A DNA stretch of 64,000 bases from Methylovirgula sp. (GTDB lineage Bacteria > Pseudomonadota > Alphaproteobacteria > Rhizobiales > Beijerinckiaceae): NCBI RefSeq assembly GCF_037200945.1, contig NZ_JBBCGP010000001.1, positions 1,796,501 through 1,860,500 of the forward strand, read 5' to 3'. The notes below the pieces were generated by a model that saw only the letters and a list, made by a program, of their open reading frames with translations, had not been told where the DNA came from and did no database searches. Shown here in pieces: positions 8,632 through 15,951 of the stretch; positions within the stretch are counted from its first letter, which is position 1, and each line of letters starts with the position of its first letter. The position numbers and the translations under genes are program-made.

Positions 8632-9291
8632 TTGCAATTCGAACCCTTGCGAGCTGCCCGATCCGTCTTCGTTGCGCTCTCGATTTCCGCGCTGACGATT
8701 TTTATGAATGGCACGCCCGCGACTGCGCAGCAGCGAAGCGGAGCGAACGGGCAATTGATCTCGAACAATCAGGCGGCGCCACCGCAATGTGATGCCAATT
8801 GCGTGCGTGCCAATGCCGCCAAAGCGGCTGACGCCTGCGCGCCCCGCATCGAGTCGCAGGCGCCGAGCAGTTTCAACTGGATGTCCCGGCCTAACGCGGG
8901 GATTTTCCAGCAAGCGGACCCCTCTTCGCCGGGCGACACAATCGTCCGCTATCGCGGCGATTCGATCCGGTTTCTGACGGCGGACAAAAGCTGGCTACGA
9001 GTGAGTTACGAATGCGCCTACGATGTCCGCGCAGGTGTCGTGCAGTTCGTCAAGGTGCGCTCTGGCAGTCTCGACCAGCCTTTGGGGCCGGCGAATGTCC
9101 AAACAGCAAGCCAACATTCCGCGGTTCAGGCCGCGGCGCTCGCGGCCGCAATTCGCGCCGCGGTGCCGGGTGCGGCGATCACCAGTTCGGCGTTGGTCAA
9201 GCCGAAAAAACGGGTACATGTCTGGGAGCCGAGCCAAGTCGAAATTCAGCAACAGAACCCCAATCCGAGGCTGCCAGCGCATTCAACCTAG
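8632..9291 (+). CDS. Secreted protein of unknown function at the curli locus
   Basis: A 219-residue protein with a TTG start and an N-terminal signal peptide (hydrophobic run ending PATAQQ). The mature part has a CDANC motif, further cysteines in a DACAP and a YECAY context, and a beta-rich central region (about 90-145) resembling a single small domain. The C-terminus is Ala-, Gln- and Pro-rich. I do not recognise the family. It follows csgH by 68 bases on the same strand and may be an accessory factor for fibre export or processing. The evidence for this is positional only. The start is uncertain because the ribosome binding site is weak. Confidence 0.6.
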   Translation: MQFEPLRAARSVFVALSISALTIFMNGTPATAQQRSGANGQLISNNQAAPPQCDANCVRANAAKAADACAPRIESQAPSSFNWMSRPNAGIFQQADPSSPGDTIVRYRGDSIRFLTADKSWLRVSYECAYDVRAGVVQFVKVRSGSLDQPLGPANVQTASQHSAVQAAALAAAIRAAVPGAAITSSALVKPKKRVHVWEPSQVEIQQQNPNPRLPAHST

Positions 9292-9352
9292 GCGCAGCGT
9301 CGGGTTATTCTAAGCCGTCGACGGATGAGCGAGCATGCGAGCCCGCTGCGCA

Positions 9353-10051
9353 TTAGCGGGCGCGCATAACGATTTCGTGGATTGCCTCGCAATGGCGCAC
9401 CAGAACTGGCCTCGCCGAAACAAATTCTTTCAAGGGCGTGTCGATGTCATAGAAATGGATGTTGGCAATGAAACCATAAATTGCGGCATCCACACTGGTT
9501 GGCTTGGCCCCATGCAAATAATCGTTGAGCTTTATTAGATTGGCCAACACACCGAGATCGGCGAGACCCCGGGCATAGGCCGCGTCCGGCTCATATCGAC
9601 CGATGCCTTGGAAATAATACCTCTTCGAATTGAATTCGCGCGCCTTGAGGATGTCATCGTCGGTTAGCTGCGGATGTTCGCGCACAAGGGCCGCGCTGAA
9701 TATCGGCCAGAGGCGATCGTCTTTCCAGCGCGAATAAGACATTACCCAATAGAGATCGTCTAACAGACGAACGACGAGAAGGTCCAAGTCCCGCTCACGG
9801 GCATTGAGTGCTGAATCGATCGTCAGGCGATATTTCGAAATAAGATGAGTTATAATGGTGTTGCTGTCGCCGATGGTCTCGCCATCATCGACAATGTAGG
9901 GCAGTTGCCCGCGCGGTGCCTGTGATGCATCGAAAACATGTTCATGCCTGAAGGGCAAACCTACAAGCCGCAAAAAGGCAAAGACCTTCAGCCCGTATCC
10001 GTTATTGTCGGCGACGCCGAACAATGTTGGATAGGAATAGAGAACGATCAA
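9353..10051 (-). CDS. Glutathione S-transferase family protein (metaxin/FAXC-like)
   Basis: A thioredoxin-fold plus alpha-helical GST-type protein of about 232 residues. The N-terminal domain shows LPYIVDDGETIGDSNTI, matching the glutathione-site block of this subgroup (P-[FYW]-[IV]-D-DGE-x-I-x-DS). The C-terminal helical domain includes ARGLADLGVLANLIK and a FIANIHFYD segment. TTG 10051 is chosen because GGAGG lies 9 bases upstream; the longer frame to 10156 adds an unlikely hydrophilic leader. Substrate is unknown. It is transcribed towards the curli cluster and is not obviously part of an operon. Confidence 0.75.
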   Translation of the reverse strand: MIVLYSYPTLFGVADNNGYGLKVFAFLRLVGLPFRHEHVFDASQAPRGQLPYIVDDGETIGDSNTIITHLISKYRLTIDSALNARERDLDLLVVRLLDDLYWVMSYSRWKDDRLWPIFSAALVREHPQLTDDDILKAREFNSKRYYFQGIGRYEPDAAYARGLADLGVLANLIKLNDYLHGAKPTSVDAAIYGFIANIHFYDIDTPLKEFVSARPVLVRHCEAIHEIVMRAR

Positions 10052-10347
10052 AATGCAGTGCCTCCGGTGAGCGCTTGTGGCGCTGCGGTGCAGTGAATCA
10101 CCGCCTGAGCTTTGATGGCAAGTGGCAAACAAACGCATGGTCATCGCGCGAAACAACGCTGGCTCGGCCGAACGTGAGTTATCTGAATATCGCGATCAGA
10201 CTCCAAATCATGATGCCCAGGCCAACACAGACGGTCGCGATCGAAATCGAGGAGTCGCCAGGCACGCTGATCGAGGTTGATTCATGCCACGTCTACCCCG
10301 CGCTGAAAGCCGCTGCCTAGCACCGACGCCAGCACCGGCCACCAACG

Positions 10348-10371
10348 AAAAGGCCCGCTTTGCGCGGGCTT
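10348..10371 (-). terminator. Terminator after the small secreted-protein gene
   Basis: An AAGCCCGCGCAAAGCGGGCC-type hairpin followed by TTTT on the minus strand, beginning immediately after the stop of the gene at 10372-10671. Confidence 0.75.
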
Positions 10372-10671
10372 TCACGGTATTCTAGGAATGTTGTGCACGC
10401 CTACTTGCACTCGTTGGTAGCGGCAATGCACATTGAGTGATCTAGCGATGCGCCCGGGTAACCCCGGCATCCATGACTGAAATTTGTCGCTGGGCGTGAT
10501 CACCGTCTGTGAGGCCGGTCCGGCAATAACGATTGGATGCGTCGGACTCCACGAGCCATCCGCGTTCGAAAAGAAACTGTTGCAATTGGGTGCAGCAAGT
10601 GCGGGCGTGGTGACCCCGCATATGGTCATCGCAATACTCAAAAGCAGTCTGCTTGCCGACTTGCCGCGCAT
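10372..10671 (-). CDS. Small secreted protein of unknown function
   Basis: A 99-residue product from ATG 10671, chosen because an AGGGGG ribosome binding site lies just upstream and a clean signal peptide follows (TICGVTTPALAAP). The mature peptide is about 70 residues with two cysteines in the pattern APNCNSF and NVHCRYQ, which could form one disulfide. No family is recognised. It has its own terminator, which supports it being a real transcribed unit. The longer frame to 10854 would bury the signal peptide and is rejected. Confidence 0.55.
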   Translation of the reverse strand: MRGKSASRLLLSIAMTICGVTTPALAAPNCNSFFSNADGSWSPTHPIVIAGPASQTVITPSDKFQSWMPGLPGRIARSLNVHCRYQRVQVGVHNIPRIP

Positions 10672-10992
10672 GAAGCCCCCTATAGTAATTTCGCATTTGA
10701 AGTTGGCTTGGCGGCGGCCACAATATTGTGACAGGCGAGAGAGTTGAACAGAATTTGATTGCAGTTTGCTAGTCAGTGTTTTCTGGCGGTGGCGCCTGGT
10801 GGCTGCACCAGCGGTGTCATTCAAAATCGGGGGCGCGCAGCTTTTAGGCTTCATGCGTGACTACAAAATCGAGTCGCGGCGCTGTGTCATCTCGCTGCCG
10901 GACGAGGGCGCCGCCGTTGAGATTTTTGAGGGGACGTTACACGGCTCAGTGACGGCCTTTGATGGTAGCCGAGCGCCAAATCACGCGATTAA

Positions 10993-11017
10993 GGCTCGCT
11001 TCGCGCGAGTCTTTTTT
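10993..11017 (+). terminator. Rho-independent terminator-like hairpin
   Basis: GGCTCGC-TTCGC-GCGAGTC followed by a run of six T. It has no assigned upstream gene on the plus strand and may end an unrecognised short transcript. Confidence 0.5.
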
Positions 11018-11082
11018 CAATCCGCACAATGCCAGACGTTTCTCTTAGCCGTGGCGATTCGGTGGCGATTCCTGCGAAAAAT

Positions 11083-11105
11083 GAAAAAGGCGCCCTATGG
11101 CGCCT
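11083..11105 (-). terminator. Original tRNA-Arg terminator, displaced by island insertion
   Basis: AGGCGCC-ATAG-GGCGCCT stem followed by TTTTTC on the minus strand, 32 bases beyond the orphan tRNA-Arg 3' end at 11137. This is where the terminator of the intact tRNA gene would have been before about 4.6 kb was inserted between them. Confidence 0.6.
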
Positions 11106-11136
11106 GCTTCCAAACCATTGTATTTTGGCAGGTTTC

Positions 11137-11182
11137 TGGCGCGCCCGGAGAGATTCGAACTCCCGACCCCTAGATTCGTAGT
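11137..11182. repeat. Left attachment site (tRNA-Arg 3' fragment)
   Basis: 46 bases identical to 15761-15806, covering the T-arm, acceptor strand with CCA and most of the anticodon arm of the tRNA-Arg gene. Identity stops sharply after 11182. Confidence 0.85.
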
Positions 11183-11525
11183 GTAAATTCATAAAAAGCC
11201 TTTTAAAATCAATAACTTAAATTGTGGCGACAGTTCGCCAAGTTTGGAAGGTTGAAGCCGCCCTTTTCCACCGACCTCGCCGCGACAGTCTAATGTGATC
11301 AAGACGGAGATCGTCCGTCTTACTGAGAAGTGATCTTACGGTCCGAATTTTGCCGACCACGTGAGAGCGGAGCCCTTAGCGAAATCGGCCCGGCGTGAGT
11401 TGGGTCACGAAAACTCGATCCGAATGTCAGTCCTCGAGAGCGACATTCTGATCACTCCGCTCAGGTAGGAAGACGGGCTTGAAATATCCGGCCAATGGCC
11501 GTACATCACGGCGAGGAGAAAGACC
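11183..11525. promoter_or_regulatory. Region upstream of the toxin-antitoxin pair
   Basis: About 340 bases with no gene. The first 40 bases are AT-rich. A palindrome CGGCC-AAT-GGCCG at 11489-11501, about 25 bases before the antitoxin start, is a candidate autoregulatory operator for the ribbon-helix-helix antitoxin. A GGAGAAAG ribosome binding site precedes ATG 11526. Confidence 0.4.
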
Positions 11526-11828
11526 ATGGCTGACCCAGCTTTGAAACCCAACCGCAGCCGCGTTCGTGGCGAACGCCTAGAAACGCGCGTCACGGCTGAC
11601 CAGAAGAGCCTCATCGAGCATGCTGCCGCACTACAAGGCCGGACAGTGACAGATTTTGTGCTAACCAGCGTTCAGGAAGCGGCCCGCCGCGCGATCGACG
11701 AGCACCAACGCGTCAATCTGTCGGTTCGTGACAGCCGGGCTTTCGTGGAAGCTCTGATTGATCCGCAACCGGTCAACGATCGGCTACGCGATACAGTCCG
11801 CCGTTATCGCGAGAAGGCCGGTGTCTGA
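11526..11828 (+). CDS. DUF1778 ribbon-helix-helix antitoxin (TacA/AtaR-like)
   Basis: The DNA-binding antitoxin of a TacAT/AtaRT-type module. The 100-residue protein has the family N-terminal block ETRVTADQKSLIEHAAAL, then GRTVTDFVLTSVQEAAR, which forms the ribbon-helix-helix fold (about residues 18-55), and a charged C-terminal tail that normally wraps the acetyltransferase toxin. It lies four bases before the GNAT gene on the same strand. By analogy with the family it should neutralise the toxin and repress its own promoter. Confidence 0.9.
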   Translation: MADPALKPNRSRVRGERLETRVTADQKSLIEHAAALQGRTVTDFVLTSVQEAARRAIDEHQRVNLSVRDSRAFVEALIDPQPVNDRLRDTVRRYREKAGV

Positions 11829-11831
11829 CGC

Positions 11832-12344
11832 GTGGCGCATGAAACCAACGAGACGCTCCGGGTCGAAGCGCTCGCCTCGTATCATGACCGTTCGGGGTTT
11901 GAGAGTGGCGTAGAGCCACTGGACAGGTATTTTCGGGCCCAGGCTGGGCAGGATGCTCGGAAGAACTTGGCGGCGCCGTTTGTCCTGGTTTTGCCCGACG
12001 GCGCTATCGGGGGTTATTATACCTTGTCAGCAACTGGCGTCGCCCTCGCGGACCTGCCGGCACAGATCACCCGGAAGTTGCCGCGTTACCCCCTCATACC
12101 GGCGACCCTTTTGGGAAGACTTGCCGTTGACCGGCGGCATCAAGGCAACGGCTACGGGCGCTTTCTGCTGGCCGACGCGCTTTTCCGTTCAGTGCAGAGC
12201 GAGATCGCTTCGTTCGCCGTGATCGTCGATGCCAAAGACGAGAATGCCCGACGCTTTTATGAGCGTGAAAGCTTTTTACCGTTTCCCGACCAGCCGATGA
12301 AGCTGTTCCGGCCGACGGCGGACATCACGAAGCTGTTCGATTAG
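11832..12344 (+). CDS. GNAT acetyltransferase toxin (TacT/AtaT-like)
   Basis: TacT-type toxins acetylate the amino group of charged tRNAs and stop translation. The 170-residue protein starts at GTG 11832 just after the antitoxin stop; the nearby ATG at 11839 is out of frame. Visible family features are the FESGVEPLDRYFRAQAGQD N-terminal block, YYTLSATGV, the acetyl-CoA pyrophosphate loop RRHQGNGYGRFLL (about 98-110) and the catalytic-tyrosine region ARRFYERESF (about 138-147). Frame and motifs look intact. It is part of the tRNA-bounded island, where it may help keep the island in the chromosome. Confidence 0.9.
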   Translation: MAHETNETLRVEALASYHDRSGFESGVEPLDRYFRAQAGQDARKNLAAPFVLVLPDGAIGGYYTLSATGVALADLPAQITRKLPRYPLIPATLLGRLAVDRRHQGNGYGRFLLADALFRSVQSEIASFAVIVDAKDENARRFYERESFLPFPDQPMKLFRPTADITKLFD

Positions 12345-12469
12345 GACGCCGGAACTATACTCGGCATGTCGATGAGACGACGCTGCCTCGTCTTCGGGGT
12401 ATTTCGAGCCGTCATTATGCGACCCGTTGCTCACGTATAAGTTCATGAATTCGTGCGTTTGGAACCATC

Positions 12470-12490
12470 CTGTTGATTTCCGCTGAGAAC
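12470..12490. repeat. Left arm of a long-range inverted repeat
   Basis: CTGTTGATTTCCGCTGAGAA lies just outside the IS3 element and is the near-perfect inverse of 15503-15522. The pair brackets the IS3 and IS110 insertions and may be the ends of an older, now replaced insertion sequence. Confidence 0.45.
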
Positions 12491-12500
12491 TGACCCCAGC

Positions 12501-12525
12501 GGGGATGCGGACGAAAACTTGGACC
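12501..12525. repeat. IS3 left inverted repeat
   Basis: 25 bases matching the reverse complement of 14084-14108 at 21 positions. Confidence 0.75.
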
Positions 12526-12541
12526 ACCACGGAGGTAGTTC

Positions 12542-14080
12542 ATGTATTCCTACGTAGACAGGATCCGGGCGGTTGAGCTGTATCTCAAGCTAGGCAAGCG
12601 GATTAGGGCGACCATTCGCCAGCTAGGTTATCCCACCAAGAATGCGCTGAAGGACTGGTACCGTGAGTACGAGCAGCAGCTAGATTTGCGAATGCGCTGT
12701 GCAGCTCGAGCGCCGAAGTATTCCGAGGCCGAAAAGCAGGCGGCGCTTGAGCACTACCGCACTCACGATCGCTGCATTGCGTCGACGATGAAGGCCTTGG
12801 GTTATCCTGGTCGTGGCACTTTAACGGCATGGGTTCGAGAGGCGTTCCCTGGTGCCAGGACATCCATGGTCGGTCGGTCCTGGCGTCCTACGTATCCTGA
12901 AGCCTTAAAACAGGCCGGCGTCATCGCGCTATTCAGTGGAGAAGAAAGGGCGCAAGAGGTAGCGGATCGTCTGGGCGTGTGCCGGCCGACATTGTACAAC
13001 TGGAAAAGCCAGTTACTGGGTCATGAGGCTCCGTCAGCTATGAAGCATCGCAACACCTCTCCGCCAGCTCAGGAACGCGAGGCACTCGAGCGCCAACTCG
13101 AAGCCCTGCAGCGCGATATCCGTCAATTGCAACTCGAGCATGACCTCTTGAAGAAGGCCAACGAACTCGTAAAAAAAGGCCTGGGCGTCGATCTGCACCT
13201 CCTGAGCAACCGGGAGAAGACACAGCTGGTTGACGCCCTCAAAGATATCTATCGGTTGCCGGAGTTGCTTAGCCAGCTAGGGCTGGCGCGAAGCTCCTAC
13301 TTCTACCACCACGCCCGGGTGAGCCTCGCAGACAAGTATGATGTCATGCGGCGTCGCATTACCGAAATCTTCGAAGCCAATCATCGCTGCTACGGCTATC
13401 GCAGACTACAGGCGTCGCTGGCCAAGCAGTGCGTGACAATCTCGGAAAAGGTCGTGCAGCGGTTGATGAAACAGGAAAGCCTAGTCGTCGCCAAGCCAAA
13501 GCGGCGGCGCTTTGGCTCGTACCTGGGCGAGATAAGTCCGGCGCCGGAGAACCTGATCAATCGCGACTTCCACGCGAAGGCGCCGAACGAAAAATGGCTC
13601 ACCGACATTACCGAGTTCCAGATCCCAGCCGGCAAGGTATATCTATCACCCATTATCGATTGCTTCGATGGCATGGTCATCAGTTGGTCGATTGGCACGC
13701 AGCCAGATGCTGGGCTGGTCAATACAATGCTCGACGCCGCCATCGATACCGTAGCTGGCGGCGGGGAGCGCCCAATCATCCACTCTGATCGGGGAGCGCA
13801 TTATCATTGGCCGGGGTGGCTGACGCGAGTCAGTGATGCAAACCTGGTTCGCTCAATGTCTCGTAAAGGCTGCTCGCAGGATAACGCAGCGTGTGAGGGA
13901 TTCTTCGGTCGGCTGAAAACGGAACTATTTTACCCCCGCGATTGGAATGCCATCACAATCGATCAGTTCGTCAAAGAGGTTGATGCCTACATCCGATGGT
14001 ACAACGAGAAGCGGATCAAAATATCCCTTGGCTCTCTCAGCCCCATCGAATATCGAGAAAGTCTGGGATTTTACACATAA
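12542..14080 (+). CDS. IS3-family transposase, OrfA-OrfB in a single frame
   Basis: DDE transposase of 512 residues. The N-terminal part carries repeated helix-turn-helix units (about 1-160), followed by a leucine-rich coiled coil (about 175-212). The catalytic core has D355 (WLTDITEF), D416 (IHSDRGAHY) and E452 (AACEGFFGR). Most IS3 elements encode orfA and orfB in overlapping frames joined by -1 frameshifting. Here both parts are already in one frame, yet an A7 run at 13171-13177 sits in codons 210-212, exactly where the frameshift site normally is. A slip there would end about 20 codons later and give an OrfA-like product. Frame and catalytic residues look intact, so it may be active. Confidence 0.92.
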   Translation: MYSYVDRIRAVELYLKLGKRIRATIRQLGYPTKNALKDWYREYEQQLDLRMRCAARAPKYSEAEKQAALEHYRTHDRCIASTMKALGYPGRGTLTAWVREAFPGARTSMVGRSWRPTYPEALKQAGVIALFSGEERAQEVADRLGVCRPTLYNWKSQLLGHEAPSAMKHRNTSPPAQEREALERQLEALQRDIRQLQLEHDLLKKANELVKKGLGVDLHLLSNREKTQLVDALKDIYRLPELLSQLGLARSSYFYHHARVSLADKYDVMRRRITEIFEANHRCYGYRRLQASLAKQCVTISEKVVQRLMKQESLVVAKPKRRRFGSYLGEISPAPENLINRDFHAKAPNEKWLTDITEFQIPAGKVYLSPIIDCFDGMVISWSIGTQPDAGLVNTMLDAAIDTVAGGGERPIIHSDRGAHYHWPGWLTRVSDANLVRSMSRKGCSQDNAACEGFFGRLKTELFYPRDWNAITIDQFVKEVDAYIRWYNEKRIKISLGSLSPIEYRESLGFYT

Positions 14081-14083
14081 ATC

Positions 14084-14108
14084 AGTCCAACTTTTTATCC
14101 GCATCCCC
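14084..14108. repeat. IS3 right inverted repeat
   Basis: Right terminal repeat of the IS3 element, starting four bases after the transposase stop. Confidence 0.75.
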
Positions 14109-14391
14109 TATCCCTCTGCGCTGGGTCATGTATGGATGCCCCCGTTCGTGCAAGGCTTTTTTCGAACGGCTCGAACGTGTGATCGGGTGCGGTCATGTAT
14201 CAGGCCTTTTCGTGCGGCTCGATTTTGACCGCTGGCCGGTATGGAGCTACGCGGACCTGGTGCAAATCAGCTCTGCGAGCTCAAGGCTCTCTGACCCGGA
14301 TGCATTCCCAGACCCACTGTCACCGATCTTTGTCCTTACCCTTCGTTGACCTCCTCACACGCCGACGGTCCGATCTCGCTGCCGGCTTTGC

Positions 14392-15418
14392 TTACGCGGC
14401 AACCAGACCGGAATCCTTGTAGCCTTCATTCTTCGTCATCATTGCCCAGATCGAACGTGCCATTTTGTTGGCGAGCGCGATCGCGACGAGCATGCGTGGC
14501 TTGCGCATCAACATGCGGGCTAGCCATGAGTTCTCGGCCGGCGCTTTGCGGCACGCCCAGCGGATCACGGTCATCGCGCCGATGATTAACAGCCGCCGGA
14601 TATCGCGTTGTCCCATCTTCGAGGTTCGGCCGAGGACCTGCTTTCCACCGCTCGAATGCTGTCTAGGCACCAGCCCGAGCCATGCTGCAAAGTCTCGCCC
14701 TTTCCGGAACGTCGTCATAGCGGGGGCAAAGGCCTCGATCGCCATAGCGGTGATCGGCCCCACCCCTGGCATGGACATCAGCCGGGGTCGTGCTCTCCGA
14801 TCGTTTGGCTTCCGACTTGAGCGTCTTCTCCAAGCTGGCAATACGAGACGACAGCATCTCGATCTGTTCAAGATAAAGCCGTGCGGTTTCCACGACGATC
14901 AGGTCGAGGCCAATATTGTCTTCGATAGCCTCTGTCAGCGATGCTAAGTTTGAAATGCCCTGCGGTGCAATGATGCCGTGCTCAGCTAAATGGGCTCGGA
15001 CGGCATTGATGAGTTGCGTTCTTTGGCGCACGAAGAGATCGCGCGTCCGAAAGAGCATTGAGCAGGCTTGCTGGCTCTCGGTTTTAGGAACGACAAACCG
15101 CATCGAGGGCCGCATGGCGGCCTCGACAATCGCTTCGGCGTCTGCCGCGTCATTCTTCTGGCGTTTGACAAAGGGCTTCACATAAGCGGGCGGCAGCAAG
15201 CGAACTTCGTGGCCGAGCTTGCCGATCTCGCGAGCCCAATAATGCGCCGTTGCACATGCTTCCATGGCGACAACGCACTTCGGCAGCCCCATGAAGAAGG
15301 CCAGAACCTGGCTGCGGGACAGCTTTCTGCGGAAGATGACACCGCCATCGGCGCCGGCGCCATGTGCTTGAAAGACCCGCTTTGCAAGGTCCAGCCCGAC
15401 AATGCTAACTTCCTTCAT
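14392..15418 (-). pseudogene. IS110-family transposase, frameshifted
   Basis: IS110 transposases use a RuvC-like DEDD domain plus a C-terminal Tnp20 domain. From ATG 15418 the first frame shows VGLDLAKRVFQ (catalytic Asp), VVAMEACATAHYWAR (Glu) and KRQKNDAADAEAI (Asp pair). The C-terminal part, including MPGVGPITAMAIEAFAP and the AAWLGLVPRQHSSGGK block with the conserved serine, continues in another frame. The switch falls near 14790-14800 and corresponds to one extra base. The gene is therefore probably inactive unless a frameshift rescues it. IS110 elements lack clear terminal repeats, so the element ends are not marked. Confidence 0.88.
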
Positions 15419-15760
15419 GGATGCTCTTTCCTCTGAGTGACGTGTTGCAACATCACTCTGGCACATCGCGATGCCGTCGGGAGGGGGCATCCACTCCATC
15501 AGCTCTCAGTGGAAATCAACAGTTTGCCATTTCTGGGTGGCATTTCGCCGCTCGATCGTCATCCGGTCGTGCGGGTCGTTATCCGCGCCGTTGGCCTCAA
15601 CGCTTCGCCAATGTGAACGCAGGGCGGCAGTCGCTCGGGCATTCGGCGCAGGGGTAACGCGCCGTCTAGAAGCAAATTTCTTGTCGTAAAATTCCCCAGC
15701 ATAAATCCCAGGATAATTCGAGTTCTATGCTGGGCTGATTTCTATAAGCTATTGATTTTA
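15419..15760. other. Right end of the island, no gene
   Basis: About 340 bases between the IS110 transposase and the tRNA. It includes the right arm of the long-range inverted repeat (15503-15522). The last 80 bases before the tRNA are AT-rich. No convincing coding frame is seen. Confidence 0.4.
15503..15522. repeat. Right arm of a long-range inverted repeat
   Basis: CTCTCAGTGGAAATCAACAG, the inverse of 12470-12490 with only small differences. See the left arm. Confidence 0.45.
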
Positions 15761-15806
15761 TGGCGCGCCCGGAGAGATTCGAACTCCCGACCCCTAGATT
15801 CGTAGT
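15761..15806. repeat. Right attachment site within tRNA-Arg
   Basis: 46 bases identical to 11137-11182. They form the 3' part of the intact tRNA-Arg gene and were presumably restored by the incoming element. Confidence 0.85.
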
Positions 15807-15837
15807 CTAGTGCTCTATCCAGCTGAGCTACGGGCGC
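15761..15837 (-). tRNA. tRNA-Arg (anticodon ACG)
   Basis: 77 bases including an encoded CCA. The acceptor stem pairs GCGCCCG with CGGGCGC, the anticodon stem is CTAGA/TCTAG with loop CTACGAA, and the T-loop is TTCGAAT. The ACG anticodon reads CGN arginine codons. The gene is the integration target of the island to its left. Confidence 0.97.
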
Positions 15838-15951
15838 GCAAATCCGCAAGGGAAGCCGAAAACTTGCCGATGATCGGGAAGAGGTCGATCCCAAGGATGG
15901 ACGGCTTCCTTAGCGGCTCGGGCGAAGGATGGCAACAGGCTGCTTTGATGT

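Larger units (their letters stand above)
10672..11136. other. Intergenic region with two terminator hairpins next to the island
   Basis: About 465 bases between the small secreted-protein gene and the left end of the tRNA-bounded island. A plus-strand frame from 10854 gives a short peptide, but it runs through a terminator hairpin and into the tRNA fragment, so it is not called. The two hairpins are listed separately. Confidence 0.5.
12501..14108 (+). mobile_element. IS3-family insertion sequence
   Basis: About 1.6 kb bounded by 25-bp imperfect inverted repeats (12501-12525 and 14084-14108, 21 of 25 matching, beginning GGGGATGCGGA). It encodes one transposase frame that fills nearly the whole element. 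No clear 3-4 bp target duplication is visible at the ends (left flank AGC, right flank TAT), so an end could be misplaced or the insertion could be old. Confidence 0.8.
11137..15806. mobile_element. Small tRNA-Arg-bounded genomic island
   Basis: A 4.67-kb segment flanked by a perfect 46-bp direct repeat made of the 3' half of tRNA-Arg. The intact tRNA lies at the right end and the displaced fragment at the left. This is the classic footprint of site-specific integration into a tRNA gene. Cargo is a DUF1778/GNAT toxin-antitoxin pair, a complete-looking IS3-family element and a frameshifted IS110 transposase. No tyrosine integrase is present, so the element is either a decayed remnant or one mobilised in trans. 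Confidence 0.8.

Noticed and set aside
10766..11173. 135-codon plus-strand frame running into the tRNA-Arg fragment
   Set aside because: It crosses a terminator hairpin and ends in the tRNA remnant, giving the familiar false peptide seen at tRNA genes.
10989..11192. 67-codon minus-strand frame over the orphan tRNA fragment
   Set aside because: The typical spurious translation of tRNA 3' ends; no family and no ribosome binding site.
13996..14349. 117-codon plus-strand frame extending from the IS3 end
   Set aside because: It overlaps the IS3 transposase end in another frame and continues into inter-element debris without recognisable domains.
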